This document shows, one piece after another, positions 1 through 7,384 of a stretch of 44,891 nt of DNA. The notes beneath the pieces are model-generated. The model ran no database searches. It saw only the letters and a program-made list of their open reading frames with translations, and was not told where the DNA came from. The position numbers and the translations under genes are program-made. Every line of letters starts with the position of its first letter. Positions within the stretch are counted from its first letter, which is position 1. Source of the DNA: Armatimonadota bacterium (GTDB lineage: Bacteria > Armatimonadota > SYMT01 > JACQGL01); NCBI GenBank assembly GCA_016199525.1, contig JACQGL010000091.1:1-44891 (forward strand), in the 5' to 3' direction.

Positions 1-894
1 ACGCTGGAAACGGCGCTGTCCCACTGGGCGGATGCCTGCCACGCGCAGGGCGGCACCGTCATCATCCCGCACTTCCCCAACCCGAACTGCGAGCCCGCCG
101 TGCTGGTCACCACAGGGCGTGCGGACGCGCTGGAGATGGCAGCCTGTGGCCTCTACCAGCACCGGGAGTACTACCGCTATCTTAACTGCGGCTATCGCGT
201 GCCGCTGGTGGGCGGCACGGACAAGATGACCAGCGATGTGCCCGTGGGCATCTACCGCACCTACGCCTACGTGCCTGAGGATGAGGAGTTCAACTACGAG
301 AACTGGTGCCGCGCGGTACGCGCCGGGCGGACCATCGTCAGCGGCGGACCGATCCTGCGCTTTGCCGTCAATGGCGCGGGCATCGGCGATACGCTGCCGC
401 TCCCCGCGGGCGGCGGCACGGTGGAGGTGGAGGCAACGGCGGAGTCGATCTTCCCGATCCACACGCTGCAGATCGTGCAGCAGGGGCGAGTGGTTGCGGC
501 CACCGAGGAGGCGAAGGGCGCCCGCCGTCTGCACCTGAAAGCCAGTCTAAAGGTGGACAGGCACACCTGGCTCGCGGCGCGCTGTGGGGGCCCAAACTAC
601 ACGGCGGTGCCGCACCACGACGGCTGGCGGCGCGGCGTGTTCGCGCACACCTCGCCGATCTACATCGCCGTGGGAGGCGAGTGGTGGCTATTCGACCGCG
701 ACACGGCGCAGTATATGCTCACCCTCATCGAAGGAGGGCTCGCCTATATCCGCCATACGGCGCCGCAGCACACGCCGAGCGCCGTTACTCCTCACCACGG
801 CGAGGAGGACCACCTGGCCTACCTGGAGCGCCCCTACCAGGAGGCAATCGCGGCGATCCACCGGCGTATGCACCAGCTGGGCGTAGAACATTGA
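1..894 (+). CDS. CehA/McbA family metallohydrolase, C-terminal part
   Basis: The reading frame is open from the first base, so the N-terminus lies outside the window; 297 codons are visible. The sequence resembles the C-terminal half of PHP-fold CehA/McbA-type metallohydrolases, with an IPHFPNPN segment, a YRYLNCGYR segment and a VGGTDKM motif, followed by a region that looks like a beta-sandwich tail (about residues 100-190). Family members hydrolyse esters or carbamates, and many PHP proteins bind two or three metal ions; the substrate here cannot be told. The N-terminal metal ligands are missing from view. No promoter can be assessed. The next gene begins 70 bases downstream with its own ribosome binding site. 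Confidence 0.75.
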   Translation, partial: TLETALSHWADACHAQGGTVIIPHFPNPNCEPAVLVTTGRADALEMAACGLYQHREYYRYLNCGYRVPLVGGTDKMTSDVPVGIYRTYAYVPEDEEFNYENWCRAVRAGRTIVSGGPILRFAVNGAGIGDTLPLPAGGGTVEVEATAESIFPIHTLQIVQQGRVVAATEEAKGARRLHLKASLKVDRHTWLAARCGGPNYTAVPHHDGWRRGVFAHTSPIYIAVGGEWWLFDRDTAQYMLTLIEGGLAYIRHTAPQHTPSAVTPHHGEEDHLAYLERPYQEAIAAIHRRMHQLGVEH

Positions 895-964
895 GCGGAG
901 AGCCTGGCACGCGGCTTAACGATACCGGTCGAGTATGGCAGAATAGACCTGTGGAGAAGAACCA

Positions 965-1168
965 GTGAAATGGCGCGTAGTTCTGGAACAGGACCCTGAG
1001 ACCGGTGAGTGGGCCGCGTGGTGCCCGGAGCTGCCCGGATGCACTTCCGCCGGCCGCACCCAGGAGGAAGCCCTGGAGAACATCCGTGAAGCCATCGAGC
1101 TCCACCTGCAGCCGGATCCGATTTATGTCGGGCCGGGCGCGGTCGAGCGCGAGGTCGTCGTGGGATGA
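965..1168 (+). CDS. hicB: HicB-family antitoxin
   Basis: A 67-residue protein with the HicB partial RNase-H fold pattern: an N-terminal strand, a WAAWCPELPGC segment typical of HicB (usually xVPDLPGC), and an ExALENIREAIELHL helix. It starts at GTG, with GGAGAAG about 8 bases upstream. In this family the protein binds and neutralises the HicA mRNA interferase; short HicB proteins like this one lack the C-terminal DNA-binding domain, so autoregulation by this protein alone is doubtful. Its TGA overlaps the ATG of the next gene (ATGA), so the two are translationally coupled. The antitoxin-first order is the opposite of the E. coli hicAB order but common elsewhere. Confidence 0.85.
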   Translation: MKWRVVLEQDPETGEWAAWCPELPGCTSAGRTQEEALENIREAIELHLQPDPIYVGPGAVEREVVVG

Positions 1169-1389
1169 GCGGCCGCGTACGGCGGATGAGCGCCGCGCAG
1201 GTGGAAGCGCTTCTCAAGCGATATGGGTTCGAGTTGATCTCCCAGAGGGGTCGCCACCGCAAGTGGCGCCACGCGGTTCGGCGGCTGCAGGTAATCGTGC
1301 CGGAACATCGTGGGCGACAACTGCCATTGGGAACGCTCCACAACATCTTTCTGCACGCAGAGATCCCGACGTCGGAGTGGATGAAGTAG
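1165..1389 (+). CDS. hicA: HicA-family mRNA interferase toxin
   Basis: A protein of 74 residues (67 if it starts at the ATG at 1186, which fits the family better). It carries the double-stranded-RNA-binding-like HicA fold: VEALLKRYGFELISQRGRHRKWRH, with the catalytic-type histidine in the RGRHRKWRH segment, then a basic VIVPEHRGRQLPLGTLHNIF region. HicA toxins cleave mRNA ribosome-independently. The ATGA overlap with hicB gives stoichiometric production. A GGCGGA/TCCGCC hairpin at 1399-1416, just past the stop, may end the transcript. The pair appears intact, with no frameshift. Confidence 0.85.
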   Translation: MSGRVRRMSAAQVEALLKRYGFELISQRGRHRKWRHAVRRLQVIVPEHRGRQLPLGTLHNIFLHAEIPTSEWMK

Positions 1390-1424
1390 GCGAGCGCCGG
1401 CGGAGAAATGTCCGCCAACGCCGA

Positions 1425-1572
1425 TGCGTGGCCTGAGTGGCTGCCCCGCAACTGTGAGTGGAGAGAAGGGTAGACAGCCTTGCCCCACCGCTGCCGGGGA
1501 GCCACACTCCCGATCTGCCCGGCGAAGCGTCGGCCTCCCGCAGGCCCCGACCGTTGCCGGGAGGGAATCGCT
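1425..1572 (+). promoter_or_regulatory. Cobalamin-riboswitch-like leader with Shine-Dalgarno-sequestering hairpin
   Basis: The leader holds CTGCCCCGCAACTGTGA (1441-1457), close to the conserved CCCGCNACTGTGA core of cobalamin riboswitches, and 43 bases later AGCCACAC...CTGCC (1500-1519), which loosely resembles the B12 box. The upstream GGTG-AA-TCC part of the consensus is not evident, so the match is partial. Further down, CCTCCCG (1534-1540) is perfectly complementary to CGGGAGG (1558-1564), the ribosome binding site of the next gene, giving a 7-bp hairpin with a 17-base loop that would hide the site. The layout is that of a translational OFF switch; the ligand assignment is inference. Confidence 0.4.
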
Positions 1573-2694
1573 ATGCGTGTGATCGTGCTGGGCGGTGCGG
1601 GGGATATGGGCAGCCGCGCGGTGCGGGATCTGGCCGGGCAACCCGAGGTGGAATCCCTCGTGGTCGCCGACTACGATGAGGCCCGCGCCCGCGCGCTGGT
1701 GGCAAGCCTGAACAACCCCAGGATCAGCGCCGCCAGGGTGGACGCCAACGATCCCGGCTCGCTGGTGGACGCCATGTGCGGCTGCGATGTGGCCGCCAGC
1801 GCGGTGGGGCCGTTCTACAGGTATGAGGTGAAGTGTGCCGCCGCCGCCATCGGGGCGCGCTGCCACTACGTTTCTCTGTGCGACGACTACGACGCCGCGC
1901 AGGCGGTGCTGGAGCTGGATCAGAAAGCGAAGGAACAGGACGTTACGGTGCTCACGGGGCTGGGATGGACGCCCGGCATCTCCAACATCCTGGCCCGCAA
2001 GGCGGCGGACGCTGTGGATACGGTGGAGGAGATCAAAGTGGCCTGGGGCGGCAGCGCCTCGGACTCGGAGGGCTTCGCGGTCATCCTCCACACCCTCCAC
2101 ATCTTCAGCGGACGGGTGCCCAGCTTCCAGAACGGCAGGCTGGTGTACGTCCCCGCCGGCTCGGGTAAGGAGCGGGTGCGGTTCCCCGCGCCGGTAGGCG
2201 AGGTGAACGTGTTCCACCTTGGCCACCCCGAGCCGGTGACCCTGCCGCGGGCGTTTCCAGGAGTGCGCACCGTTACCCTCAAGGGCGGCCTCTCCGAGGG
2301 CTTCCTGAATTCCCTGGCCATTCTGCTGAATAGGCTGCGGCTGACCAACACCGCGCGCCAGCGGGAGGTCATCGGCAAACTGATCAAGCCGCTCCTGCCC
2401 GCGCTGGGCAAGATCGGCCGGCCCGCCTGTCCTTGCTCTGCGGTGCGCGTGGACGTGAAGGGTACCCGTGGGGGCAAGCTGGAACGGCTGACCTACGGCG
2501 CCGCCGATCATATGAACCACCTGACCGGCGTGCCGCTGGCCATCGGGACGGTGATGCTGGGGCGGGGAGAGATCACCCGGCGCGGCGTGGTGGCTCCCGA
2601 GCTGTGCATCCCGCCCGACCGCTTCATCAGCGAACTGGCCCGGCGCGGGATCACCATCTACCAGGGCGACCGGCTGGAGTCCGCCCTCGTATGA
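1573..2694 (+). CDS. Saccharopine dehydrogenase-like NAD(P)-binding oxidoreductase
   Basis: A 373-residue protein with an N-terminal Rossmann fold (VLGGAGDMG, residues 5-13) and the fold pattern of saccharopine dehydrogenase/homospermidine synthase-type reductases, including a GLGWTPGISNILARKAAD segment around residue 130, where the family usually has GxxPGxxN. The ATG at 1573 is preferred over upstream starts because GGGAGGG lies 8 bases before it and the Rossmann fold begins at once. The substrate is unknown: the family includes lysine biosynthetic enzymes and many uncharacterised reductases. It is followed 31 bases later by two nucleotidyltransferases, so the three are probably co-transcribed, and its leader may be riboswitch-controlled. 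Confidence 0.8.
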   Translation: MRVIVLGGAGDMGSRAVRDLAGQPEVESLVVADYDEARARALVASLNNPRISAARVDANDPGSLVDAMCGCDVAASAVGPFYRYEVKCAAAAIGARCHYVSLCDDYDAAQAVLELDQKAKEQDVTVLTGLGWTPGISNILARKAADAVDTVEEIKVAWGGSASDSEGFAVILHTLHIFSGRVPSFQNGRLVYVPAGSGKERVRFPAPVGEVNVFHLGHPEPVTLPRAFPGVRTVTLKGGLSEGFLNSLAILLNRLRLTNTARQREVIGKLIKPLLPALGKIGRPACPCSAVRVDVKGTRGGKLERLTYGAADHMNHLTGVPLAIGTVMLGRGEITRRGVVAPELCIPPDRFISELARRGITIYQGDRLESALV

Positions 2695-2725
2695 TCGTCC
2701 GGCGCCGGCGGCGGAGGGATCCTCG

Positions 2726-3502
2726 ATGGTAGACGCCCTGGTTCTCTCCGGCGGGGCGATGGAAAAGGAGCGGTTCCGGGGTTTCGATCCCGCCATCGCG
2801 CGGAAGGCGCAGATCCCCATCCTCGGCCGGCCGATGGTGGAGTGGACGGTGCGCGGCCTGCGGTCCTGCCCGCAGATCGGGCGCATCATTGTGGTGGGGG
2901 ATCAGAGCCTGGACACGCCGGCTCTGCGGGAGCTGGACGCCACGGTGATCCCGGAGAGGGGAGACATCAGTGAGAATCTGCGCGCTGGCCTCCAAGCCCT
3001 TCCCGATGCCCGGCGCGTACTCGTCCTCTCCGGCGATCTGCCGCTGCTCACCCGTGCGGCGCTGGAGGACCTGTTCGGGAACGCGCCCGAGGCGGATGTG
3101 GTCTTCCCTTACGTGGAGCGCGCGGACGTGCTGCGGGACTTCCCGAACCGCGCGTGGATCTTCGCGCCCACCCCCGAGGGCGCGTTCACCGGCTGCAGCG
3201 CGGCGCTCGTCCGGCCGGACGTTCTGCGGGATCGATGGCTGTGGGTGGAGGAGCTGTTGAACGCGCGGCGTCGGAAGCCGTGGCAACTGGCGATGATGTT
3301 CGGCTTCTCGTTTACGCTCAAGCTCTGCCTCCGGCGGCTGCGCGTAGCGGACGTGGAACAGAAGCTCTCCTCCCTGCTGCACCTCGTTGGACGTGGGTAC
3401 CGGACGCGCTTCAATGAGCTGGCCCTGGACGTGGACAAGTACTCGGATATCATGCTCGTGGAGAGGGTTCTGCAGCAGCGAGAGCGGGTGGGCAGTTCGT
3501 AA
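2726..3502 (+). CDS. MobA-like nucleotidyltransferase, first of a tandem pair
   Basis: A 258-residue protein starting like a MobA/GlmU-type NTP transferase: DALVLSGG at the N-terminus, a long KAQIPILGRPMVEW segment where the sugar- or cofactor-binding part begins, then a VLSGDLPLL motif around residue 96 (the acidic D that binds metal in this fold). The usual GxSxRMGxxK loop is degenerate. GGAGGG lies 7 bases before the ATG. The C-terminal third (about 170-258) is rich in basic residues and not recognised. The gene overlaps the next, a paralogue, by one base (TAATG). Its product may activate a sugar, polyol or cofactor with a nucleotide; nothing shows which. Confidence 0.75.
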   Translation: MVDALVLSGGAMEKERFRGFDPAIARKAQIPILGRPMVEWTVRGLRSCPQIGRIIVVGDQSLDTPALRELDATVIPERGDISENLRAGLQALPDARRVLVLSGDLPLLTRAALEDLFGNAPEADVVFPYVERADVLRDFPNRAWIFAPTPEGAFTGCSAALVRPDVLRDRWLWVEELLNARRRKPWQLAMMFGFSFTLKLCLRRLRVADVEQKLSSLLHLVGRGYRTRFNELALDVDKYSDIMLVERVLQQRERVGSS

Positions 3503-4284
3503 TGGGCGGAAAGGAGGCAGGGGCGGAAGCGATCGATGCGCTCGTGCTGGCGGGCGGGCGGATTTCCGGCCTGTTTGCGCGCGCGGCGGGGACGACGATC
3601 AAAGCGCTGGTCCCGGTGCGCGGCTCGCCCGTTATCCGTCGCGTCGTAGAGGCGCTGCAATGCGCATCCGGCATCGATCGCGTCTGCGCGGTGGGGCCGG
3701 ACGCGGTGCGGGACGTGCTCGGGGACCGGTGTCTGTGGCAGAAGGACACCGGTTCGGCGCCTGGCAATCTGCGGGCGGGAATTGAGCGGCTGGCCGGAGA
3801 TGACACACGGCGGATCCTCGTCTGCGCCTCCGACCTGCCCGCCATCGATGCGGCGTTCGTGCAGGACTTCCTTCAACGCGCCCCACGGGAGGCGGATGTC
3901 TGCGTGCCCGCAATCCGCAAGGCAGCATTTGTCGCCACCTTCCCCGGCAATCTTGGCATCTATATCCGCCTGGCAGAGGGCGCGTTCACCGGTGGGGGCC
4001 AGCTACTCATCCGTCCGCGCGCCGTGCTGGATAATATGCCCCTTGTTCAGGGGCTGTTCAGCAATCGGAAGACGCAGATCGGCATGGCGCGCGCGCTGGG
4101 GGCAGGGCTGGTATGGAAGCTGTTCACCCGGAGGCTGGCCGTCGGCGAGATCGAGGCGCGCGTGTCTGCGCTTACCCGCTGCTATTGCCGGGCGGTTCTG
4201 GATTGCCACGCCGAACTCGCGTTCGACATCGATAACCTCCTCGATCTGCGCTACGCCGAGCGGTGGCTGGCGCGACACGGCTAG
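3502..4284 (+). CDS. MobA-like nucleotidyltransferase, second of a tandem pair
   Basis: A 260-residue protein that aligns along its whole length with the preceding gene product: both start with DALVL(S/A)GG, have a central (S/A)xDLP motif, a GAFTG segment, an LxxRRLxVxxxExxxSxLxxxxxR block and a D(V/I)D motif near the C-terminus. This indicates a tandem duplication followed by clear divergence. It resembles NTP transferases of the MobA/GlmU fold. Start and stop codons overlap (TAATG), so translation is coupled to the upstream gene. Keeping both copies suggests a heteromer or two related substrates, which is inference. Confidence 0.75.
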   Translation: MGGKEAGAEAIDALVLAGGRISGLFARAAGTTIKALVPVRGSPVIRRVVEALQCASGIDRVCAVGPDAVRDVLGDRCLWQKDTGSAPGNLRAGIERLAGDDTRRILVCASDLPAIDAAFVQDFLQRAPREADVCVPAIRKAAFVATFPGNLGIYIRLAEGAFTGGGQLLIRPRAVLDNMPLVQGLFSNRKTQIGMARALGAGLVWKLFTRRLAVGEIEARVSALTRCYCRAVLDCHAELAFDIDNLLDLRYAERWLARHG

Positions 4285-4317
4285 AGCCGCCGCGCCACGC
4301 ACGCCGCGCCGCTCACG

Positions 4318-4372
4318 TCCTTCCTCTTACTCCCGAACCCCGGCCATTGGAGTTAAGAGCTAGGAGGTAGCA
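4318..4372. repeat. Imperfect inverted repeat of CTTCCTCTTACTCC type
   Basis: The left arm, CCTTCCTCTTACTCCC, is complementary to GGAGTTAAGAG..AGGAGG on the right with a few mismatches, around a loop of about 15 bases. It belongs in style with the other pyrimidine-rich intergenic hairpins of this window. Confidence 0.45.
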
Positions 4373-4401
4373 GTAGAAAGCAAGCGGCGGAACCGGTACT
4401 G

Positions 4402-4407
4402 TAGTAT
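4402..4407 (+). promoter_or_regulatory. Candidate -10 box for a leaderless transcript
   Basis: TAGTAT lies 5 bases before the ATG at 4413, where no Shine-Dalgarno sequence is visible. A start site 6 to 7 bases past the box would fall on or next to the ATG, giving a leaderless mRNA. No convincing -35 box is seen. Confidence 0.3.
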
Positions 4408-4412
4408 TTGGA

Positions 4413-5171
4413 ATGTCGGAAACCAGTCCAGTTAGCATCACGCTGGGGGGCAACGCCACCGTTCTCATCCAGTGCGGGGACGTGCGGGTGATCACCGATC
4501 CGTGGCTCAGCGGCCGGATCGGTCCCTGGCGGCGATGCCGCCCGCCCGCGCTCGACGCGGCGCAGATGGGTTTGCTGGACGCCATTCTGATCTCCCACGC
4601 GCATCCCGACCACCTGGACACCAGATCGCTATCCACGCTGCCGCGGGCGACCCCGATTCTCACCCCCGGAGGCCATCCCTGGCGCCGACTGGCAGCTATC
4701 GGGCTGAGCAGCCTGCACGAGATGGAGGAATGGGATAGCTGGTCTGCCAGAGGAGTGCGTGTAACGGCGGTACCCTCGGTGCACACGCGCTGGTCGCTGG
4801 GTTACGTGGTGGAGATGGGAGGCCGGCGGACCTATTTTGCTGGGGACGCGGGGCCACGCACGCCTTTTGAGGAGATCGGCAAACGGTGCGGGCCGATTGA
4901 TGTGGCGCTCGTGCCGGTGGGCGGCTCGTCCCTGGCCATCGGACCGTTTCAGCGCCACCTCACGCCCGCTGCCGCCGTGCGCGCCACGGCGATCCTCCGG
5001 CCCCGGGTGGTCATACCGATCCACTGGGGCCATGTGCCCTGCTTCCTGCCCGCGCTCGACCGCTTCCGCGGCACCGCGGATCAGTTTGTACAGGCCATGC
5101 GCCTCCGGGTGCCGGAAATTCCTGTCCTGTGTCCGGCGGAGGGGGAGAGCGCCGAGATCCCCAGCGGTTGA
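4413..5171 (+). CDS. Metallo-beta-lactamase-fold hydrolase (UlaG/UPF0173-like)
   Basis: A 252-residue protein with the compact MBL fold of the UlaG/UPF0173 group: a short ITLGGNATVLI opening, DPWLSG around residue 29, the metal motif HAHPDH at residues 62-67, a third histidine in VPSVHTRW near residue 128, a GD segment (YFAGDAGPRT) and a terminal PIHWGH motif near residue 207. These would hold two metal ions. Members include L-ascorbate-6-phosphate lactonase and N-acylphosphatidylethanolamine phospholipase D-like proteins; the substrate cannot be read here. The start has no clear ribosome binding site and may be leaderless. It follows the nucleotidyltransferases in the same direction after 128 bases. 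Confidence 0.8.
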   Translation: MSETSPVSITLGGNATVLIQCGDVRVITDPWLSGRIGPWRRCRPPALDAAQMGLLDAILISHAHPDHLDTRSLSTLPRATPILTPGGHPWRRLAAIGLSSLHEMEEWDSWSARGVRVTAVPSVHTRWSLGYVVEMGGRRTYFAGDAGPRTPFEEIGKRCGPIDVALVPVGGSSLAIGPFQRHLTPAAAVRATAILRPRVVIPIHWGHVPCFLPALDRFRGTADQFVQAMRLRVPEIPVLCPAEGESAEIPSG

Positions 5172-5275
5172 TTCGGCAGGCTCGCCCATCCGCCCGGCCT
5201 GCCTTGCCCCGCGGCGGCCCGGAGGGCAGGAATGCGGCCGCTTCGTTCCTCCGCAGCTCGAATGGGCGGTCAGAT

Positions 5276-5425
5276 CAGCACCTGGCACCACGGAGACACA
5301 GGACGGGTGAAGAGGGGCAGGAAAGAGCCGGATACTTATACACTCCCTCACCCGCTCGCTCATTCCCCTATGCTCCCCCTCTCCCTCTACTCTGTGGCTC
5401 CACGTCCCCGTGGTGAGCACTCACC
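5276..5425. repeat. Intergenic inverted repeat with CCACGGAGACAC words
   Basis: CACCACGGAGACACAGG near 5288 is matched in inverse orientation by CCACGTCCCCGTGGTG near 5400, with purine-rich (GAAGAGGGGCAGGAAAGAG) and pyrimidine-rich (CTCCCTCACCCGCTCGCTC) tracts between. The whole can fold into a long imperfect hairpin. It fills most of the space between the convergent MBL and dus genes and holds no gene. Confidence 0.5.
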
Positions 5426-5430
5426 CCGGG

Positions 5431-6501
5431 TTAGCCCGATCCCACGCCGGACAGCGGGCGCCCTAAGGGCGGCCGCCACTGCCAGTCCGGCGCGGCGGCA
5501 ATGGCCGCTTCCAGCCGGTCGAGGAGTCGCTCCACATCGCCCAGGACGTTTGCCTGACCGAGGGCCGCGCGCGCGGCAGCGGCGCCGGGTAATCCGTAGA
5601 AGTAGTGCCCCAGCTGCCCGCGGGCATACCCGGGGAGCGGTGCATTCGCACGGTCGGGATCGTCACCCTCCACGGCGACCACCAGCCGCGCGTGGCGACG
5701 GACCATCTCGATTCGTTCCCGCGGGGTGGGCGGGGGGAGAACCTCGCCCGTGTGGAGGGCGTGGCGGACGTCGCGGAAGATCCACGGATTGCCCAGCGCC
5801 GCTCGCCCGATCATGACCGCCGCGCAGCCAGTCTGGCGGAACATGCGCTCCGCATCCGCAGGGGTGGCCACGTCGCCGTTACCGATCACAGGGATGCTGA
5901 GGGCGGCGGCGGCCTCCGCAATCGGCCGCCAGTCCGCCGCGCCGGTGAAGCCCTGTTTCGCCGTGCGGCCGTGAATGGTCACCGCGGCCACGCCCACCAC
6001 CTCAGCGACGCGGGCCAGCTCCAACGCCGAACCGACCTCGCCGTCCCACCCCGTGCGCGTCTTGATCGTCACCGGCACGGAGGCGGCGCGCACCACTGCC
6101 TTCATCACCGCCTCGGCCCGTTTCAGATCACAGAGCAGGGCGGCGCCCGCGCCTGTCCTGGCGACCTTGGGCACCCAGCACCCCATGTTGACGTCGATGA
6201 GGTCCGGTTCCACCTGGGAGACGAGGCGCGCCGCTTCCGCCATCACCTCCGGATCCGCCCCGAAGATCTGGGCGCCAATGGGGCGCTCCGCCTCAGTCCA
6301 CCGCAGAAACTTGAGGCTCCTGGCGTTCCGGAAGTAGAGGCCGTAGCTGGAGGTGAGTTCAGTCACCACCAGCCCTGCGCCCTGCTCTTTGCATAGCCGG
6401 CGCAGAACAGTGTCCGTATGGCCCGCCATCGGCGCCAGCACCAATGGCGGCCAGAGGGTCAGGGACCCGATCCGGAGCGGTTGGAATGATGCTCGTCCCA
6501 C
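5431..6501 (-). CDS. dusB: tRNA-dihydrouridine synthase, DusB type
   Basis: This 356-residue flavoenzyme reduces uridine in the tRNA D-loop using NADPH and FMN. A TIM barrel begins with the FMN-binding segment LAPMAGHTD (22-30). The catalytic cysteine is Cys108 in VNMGCWVPKV, where most family members have GCP: the proline is replaced by tryptophan. Lys147 (TIKTRTGWD), IHGRT (176-180), GNGD (207-210) and IGRAALGNPWIF are all present. The start is a GTG that overlaps the end of coaX by 43 bases with only a weak ribosome binding site, so it is translated by coupling. The last 30 residues are poorly conserved. Confidence 0.92.
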   Translation of the reverse strand: MGRASFQPLRIGSLTLWPPLVLAPMAGHTDTVLRRLCKEQGAGLVVTELTSSYGLYFRNARSLKFLRWTEAERPIGAQIFGADPEVMAEAARLVSQVEPDLIDVNMGCWVPKVARTGAGAALLCDLKRAEAVMKAVVRAASVPVTIKTRTGWDGEVGSALELARVAEVVGVAAVTIHGRTAKQGFTGAADWRPIAEAAAALSIPVIGNGDVATPADAERMFRQTGCAAVMIGRAALGNPWIFRDVRHALHTGEVLPPPTPRERIEMVRRHARLVVAVEGDDPDRANAPLPGYARGQLGHYFYGLPGAAAARAALGQANVLGDVERLLDRLEAAIAAAPDWQWRPPLGRPLSGVGSG

Positions 6502-7247
6502 AGGATGCGCAACCCGTCCAGGGTGAGATAGAGGTCTACGTGCTGGAGCACCGGCGTCTCGGGAGCGATGAGCGGCGCTAACCCCCCGGTGGCGATCACG
6601 CGCGTGTTCGGGCCCAGTTCGGCCACGAACCGGCGCACAATCCCCTCTACTTGCCCCACGAATCCATAATAGGCGCCCGATTGCATACTTTCGACAGTGG
6701 AGCCGCCAATCGCGCGCGCGGGGCGCGCGATCTCGATGCGCGGCAGGTGCGCGGCGGTGCGAAATAACGCCTCCAGCGAAATCCCGACGCCTGGTGCGAT
6801 AGCACCGCCCAGGTACTCTCCGCGGGCGGAGATCGCATCGAAGGTGGTGGCGGTACCGAAGTCCACCACTACAGCGGGCGCCCCGTAGCGGCGCAGGACA
6901 GCGATGGCGTCCACCAGCCGGTCCGCCCCCACCGCGCCTGGTGGCGCATAGAGATTGGGAAGGCTGGGGATCAGCGCCTCACCCACGAACTCCGCTGGCC
7001 GCCCGGTGTAGCGCTCCGCGAACTCACGAATAGCGGGTGCGAGGGGCGGTACCACATTGGAGACCGCCACGCCGGTTACGTCCGCGAGATGGTAGCCCTG
7101 CAGCGCCAGCAGCTGAGCGATGAGGACGCCATGCTCGTCGCCAGTGCGGTCCCGATCCGTCCTCATCCGCCAGGCTCCGAGGCGTGACTCGCCGCGGTAC
7201 AGGCCGATGGAGATGGTGGTGTTGCCAACATCAATCGCGAGAAACAT
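6459..7247 (-). CDS. coaX: Type III pantothenate kinase
   Basis: A 262-residue enzyme that phosphorylates pantothenate, the first step of coenzyme A synthesis; type III enzymes are insensitive to CoA feedback. It shows the ASKHA-fold signatures DVGNT (6-10), GADR (107-110), DFGTATTFD (129-137, containing the expected Asp) and LGGAIAPGV (about 146-154). The length is normal for the family. Its 3' end overlaps dusB. Upstream lies a repeat-rich gap of 137 bases before glnD, so a separate promoter or readthrough from glnD are both possible. Confidence 0.95.
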   Translation of the reverse strand: MFLAIDVGNTTISIGLYRGESRLGAWRMRTDRDRTGDEHGVLIAQLLALQGYHLADVTGVAVSNVVPPLAPAIREFAERYTGRPAEFVGEALIPSLPNLYAPPGAVGADRLVDAIAVLRRYGAPAVVVDFGTATTFDAISARGEYLGGAIAPGVGISLEALFRTAAHLPRIEIARPARAIGGSTVESMQSGAYYGFVGQVEGIVRRFVAELGPNTRVIATGGLAPLIAPETPVLQHVDLYLTLDGLRILWDEHHSNRSGSGP

Positions 7248-7249
7248 GT

Positions 7250-7350
7250 GAACCTCGAATGATGAACGGGGAAGGATGAACGGCCCGGCCCGTGGAGAAC
7301 GTGTGTCCTCTATGTTCGCTCACTCGCTCATCCCCCCGATGCTTCGCGCT
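7250..7350. repeat. Intergenic repeat with GATGAACG words and CGCTCACTCGCTCATCC tract
   Basis: The word GATGAACGG occurs twice 16 bases apart on the left, and a pyrimidine-rich GTTCGCTCACTCGCTCATCC tract lies on the right; the arms are roughly complementary. The right arm closely resembles the CCCGCTCGCTCATTCCCC part of the element at 5276-5425. Confidence 0.4.
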
Positions 7351-7384
7351 TCTGCGCCGGCACAGTTAACACCGCGGCGGGGCG

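Noticed and set aside
1399-1416. The hairpin after hicA as part of the riboswitch
   Set aside because: It is a simple GGCGGA/TCCGCC stem directly past the hicA stop and is better explained as a terminator-like structure.
1123-2889. A 588-codon open frame on the minus strand opposite the saccharopine-dehydrogenase-like gene
   Set aside because: It has no recognisable domain and lies opposite a clear gene with a strong start; high GC makes long antisense frames common.
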